A DNA stretch of 13,521 bases from Halothece sp. MAG (GTDB lineage: Bacteria > Cyanobacteriota > Cyanobacteriia > Cyanobacteriales > Rubidibacteraceae), in assembly GCA_018610095.1 (NCBI GenBank), contig JAHEOB010000364.1, positions 1-13,521 of the forward strand, given 5' to 3'. The notes beneath the pieces are model-generated. The model was not told the origin of the DNA, did not search any database, and saw nothing but the letters and a program-made list of their open reading frames with translations. Each line of letters begins with the position of its first letter. Position 1 is the first letter of the stretch. The position numbers and the translations under genes were made by a program. Of the stretch, positions 12,512 through 13,521 are shown piece after piece.

Positions 12512-13521
12512 TTATAAAGCGTCTCGAATACTTACATCACTCTTGCCTTCATATAAGCTTCCGGTTGTGCGCTGTTCAAAACGATTGGAGACTTTTTGAT
12601 AAAGCTCGTCGCCAAAAGGAACATAGCCCGTATCCGCAATGAATTGCCGATTAGCAGAATCTAGATAAAAATTGACAAATTCTTGTACTTGTGGTTTGTT
12701 TTCTGCTGCTTCTTTTTTCACGTAAATGAAAAGTGGTCGAGATAAGGGTTGATAAGTCCCTTTTTCAACTGTTTCAGAACTAGGTTTGATACAACCTTTT
12801 CCATTATCCGGATTTTGGTCATCAACGGCAATTGATCCCAGCTTCTCTTTATTTTCTTCATAGTAAGCTAAACCAAGATAACCCAAGCCACCAACGTCAC
12901 TCTTAACGCCTTGGACAATGACATTATCGTCTTCACTGGAACTGTAATCACCACGACTTGCTCCCTCTTCACCAATAATGACTTCTGTAAAGTAATCAAA
13001 TGTTCCAGAGTCAGTCCCTGGTCCAGCGAGGGTTAATTCTTGGTCAGGGAACTCGTCTCGTATTTGTTGCCAGTTAGTGATGGTTCCTTGGGCTTCTGGT
13101 TCCCAAACCATTTTTAATTCTTCTGTGGTTAAACATTGGGCCCAATCATTGTCAGGATGTTTAATGACGCTCAGGCCATCAAAAGCTACCGGTAATTCAA
13201 TGTATTCAATGCCAGCTTGTTCGCATTTTTCCATTTCTGATGGCTTAATGGGACGAGAGGCATCCGAGATATCCGTTTCACCATTGCAGAATTTTTCAAA
13301 ACCGCCACCGGTTCCAGAAACACCGACGGTAACACGAACATCGTTATATTCTTTTTGAAATTCTTCCGCCATAGCTTCCGTAATCGGGAAGACAGTGCTA
13401 GAACCATCAACTTTAACGGAACCACTAACTTGACCGCCATTAGTAGGTTGTTGGGGGTTCTGACAAGCAGTTAAAGCAACAGTCAGCGTTCCAATGGATA
13501 CTAGCGAAATAATTTTACGAG
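12512..13521 (-). CDS. pstS: Phosphate-binding lipoprotein PstS/SphX (start lies beyond the right edge)
   Basis: This is the periplasmic phosphate receptor of the Pst importer. The frame enters the window at 13519 with RKIISLVSIGTLTVALTAC, a signal peptide with lipobox (LTAC), so it is a lipoprotein missing only its first few residues. The in-frame ATG at 13372 is internal and not the start. Phosphate-site motifs are visible: VDGSSTVFPITEA near the mature N-terminus, GVSGTGGGFEKFCNGETDI and the DISDASRPIK loop, and AGPGTDSGTFDYFTE in domain two. The last third has GTYQPLSRPLFIYVKKEA. Composition is notably acidic. Pairing of cysteines in CNGE and MEKCEQ is possible. The sequence resembles the cyanobacterial SphX type as much as classical PstS. 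It is the first gene of the pstS-pstC-pstA run. Confidence 0.93.
   Translation of the reverse strand, partial: RKIISLVSIGTLTVALTACQNPQQPTNGGQVSGSVKVDGSSTVFPITEAMAEEFQKEYNDVRVTVGVSGTGGGFEKFCNGETDISDASRPIKPSEMEKCEQAGIEYIELPVAFDGLSVIKHPDNDWAQCLTTEELKMVWEPEAQGTITNWQQIRDEFPDQELTLAGPGTDSGTFDYFTEVIIGEEGASRGDYSSSEDDNVIVQGVKSDVGGLGYLGLAYYEENKEKLGSIAVDDQNPDNGKGCIKPSSETVEKGTYQPLSRPLFIYVKKEAAENKPQVQEFVNFYLDSANRQFIADTGYVPFGDELYQKVSNRFEQRTTGSLYEGKSDVSIRDAL

Noticed and set aside
12512..13372. Taking pstS to start at the internal ATG at 13372
   Set aside because: The frame stays open upstream and encodes a clear lipoprotein signal (LTAC) and the conserved VDGSSTVFP segment, so the true start lies beyond the window.

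Overview
The window is cyanobacterial chromosome. It carries psbX (photosystem II), ycf66, a ycf19/YggT gene, a homologue of the cytochrome b6f assembly factor CCB1, a Tic21-like DUF3611 protein and the DUF3038/DUF4335 pair, all of which are cyanobacterial or plastid-lineage families. It also has eight copies of the HIP1 palindrome GCGATCGC, a cyanobacterial signature. Base composition is moderately AT-rich. The strongly acidic PstS would fit a marine or halophilic unicellular cyanobacterium, but that is inference and no species is claimed. Layout, left to right. (1) 1-450, minus: 5' part of tyrA, divergent from (2) 503-2020, plus: a DinG/XPD-type helicase-like protein whose ATPase motifs are all eroded. 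(3) 2034-4318, minus: padR regulator, ccb1, then the translationally coupled DUF3038-DUF4335 pair. (4) 4319-4574: gene-free divergent spacer with several small repeats. (5) 4575-6503, plus: DUF3611 (Tic21-like) and serS. (6) 6507-9049, minus: psbX, ycf66, two tandem TolB-like lipoproteins and a small conserved protein, all one strand. A strong stem-loop follows psbX. (7) 9196-9477, plus: ycf19/yggT, divergent from psbX. (8) 9474-10495, minus: a chrA-type transporter broken by an internal deletion. (9) 10577-13521, minus: pstS, pstC, pstA of a phosphate ABC transporter, with no pstB following. The genes form three themes: thylakoid and photosynthesis biogenesis (ccb1, Tic21-like, psbX, ycf66, ycf19), housekeeping (tyrA, serS), and phosphate uptake (pstSCA). 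No CRISPR array, insertion sequence, tRNA, rRNA or prophage was seen, and no wholly new multi-gene system is evident. The points most worth a second look are the degenerate helicase, the paired half-propeller lipoproteins, the stem-loops after psbX and after pstS, the decayed chrA, and the pst cluster lacking its ATPase gene.
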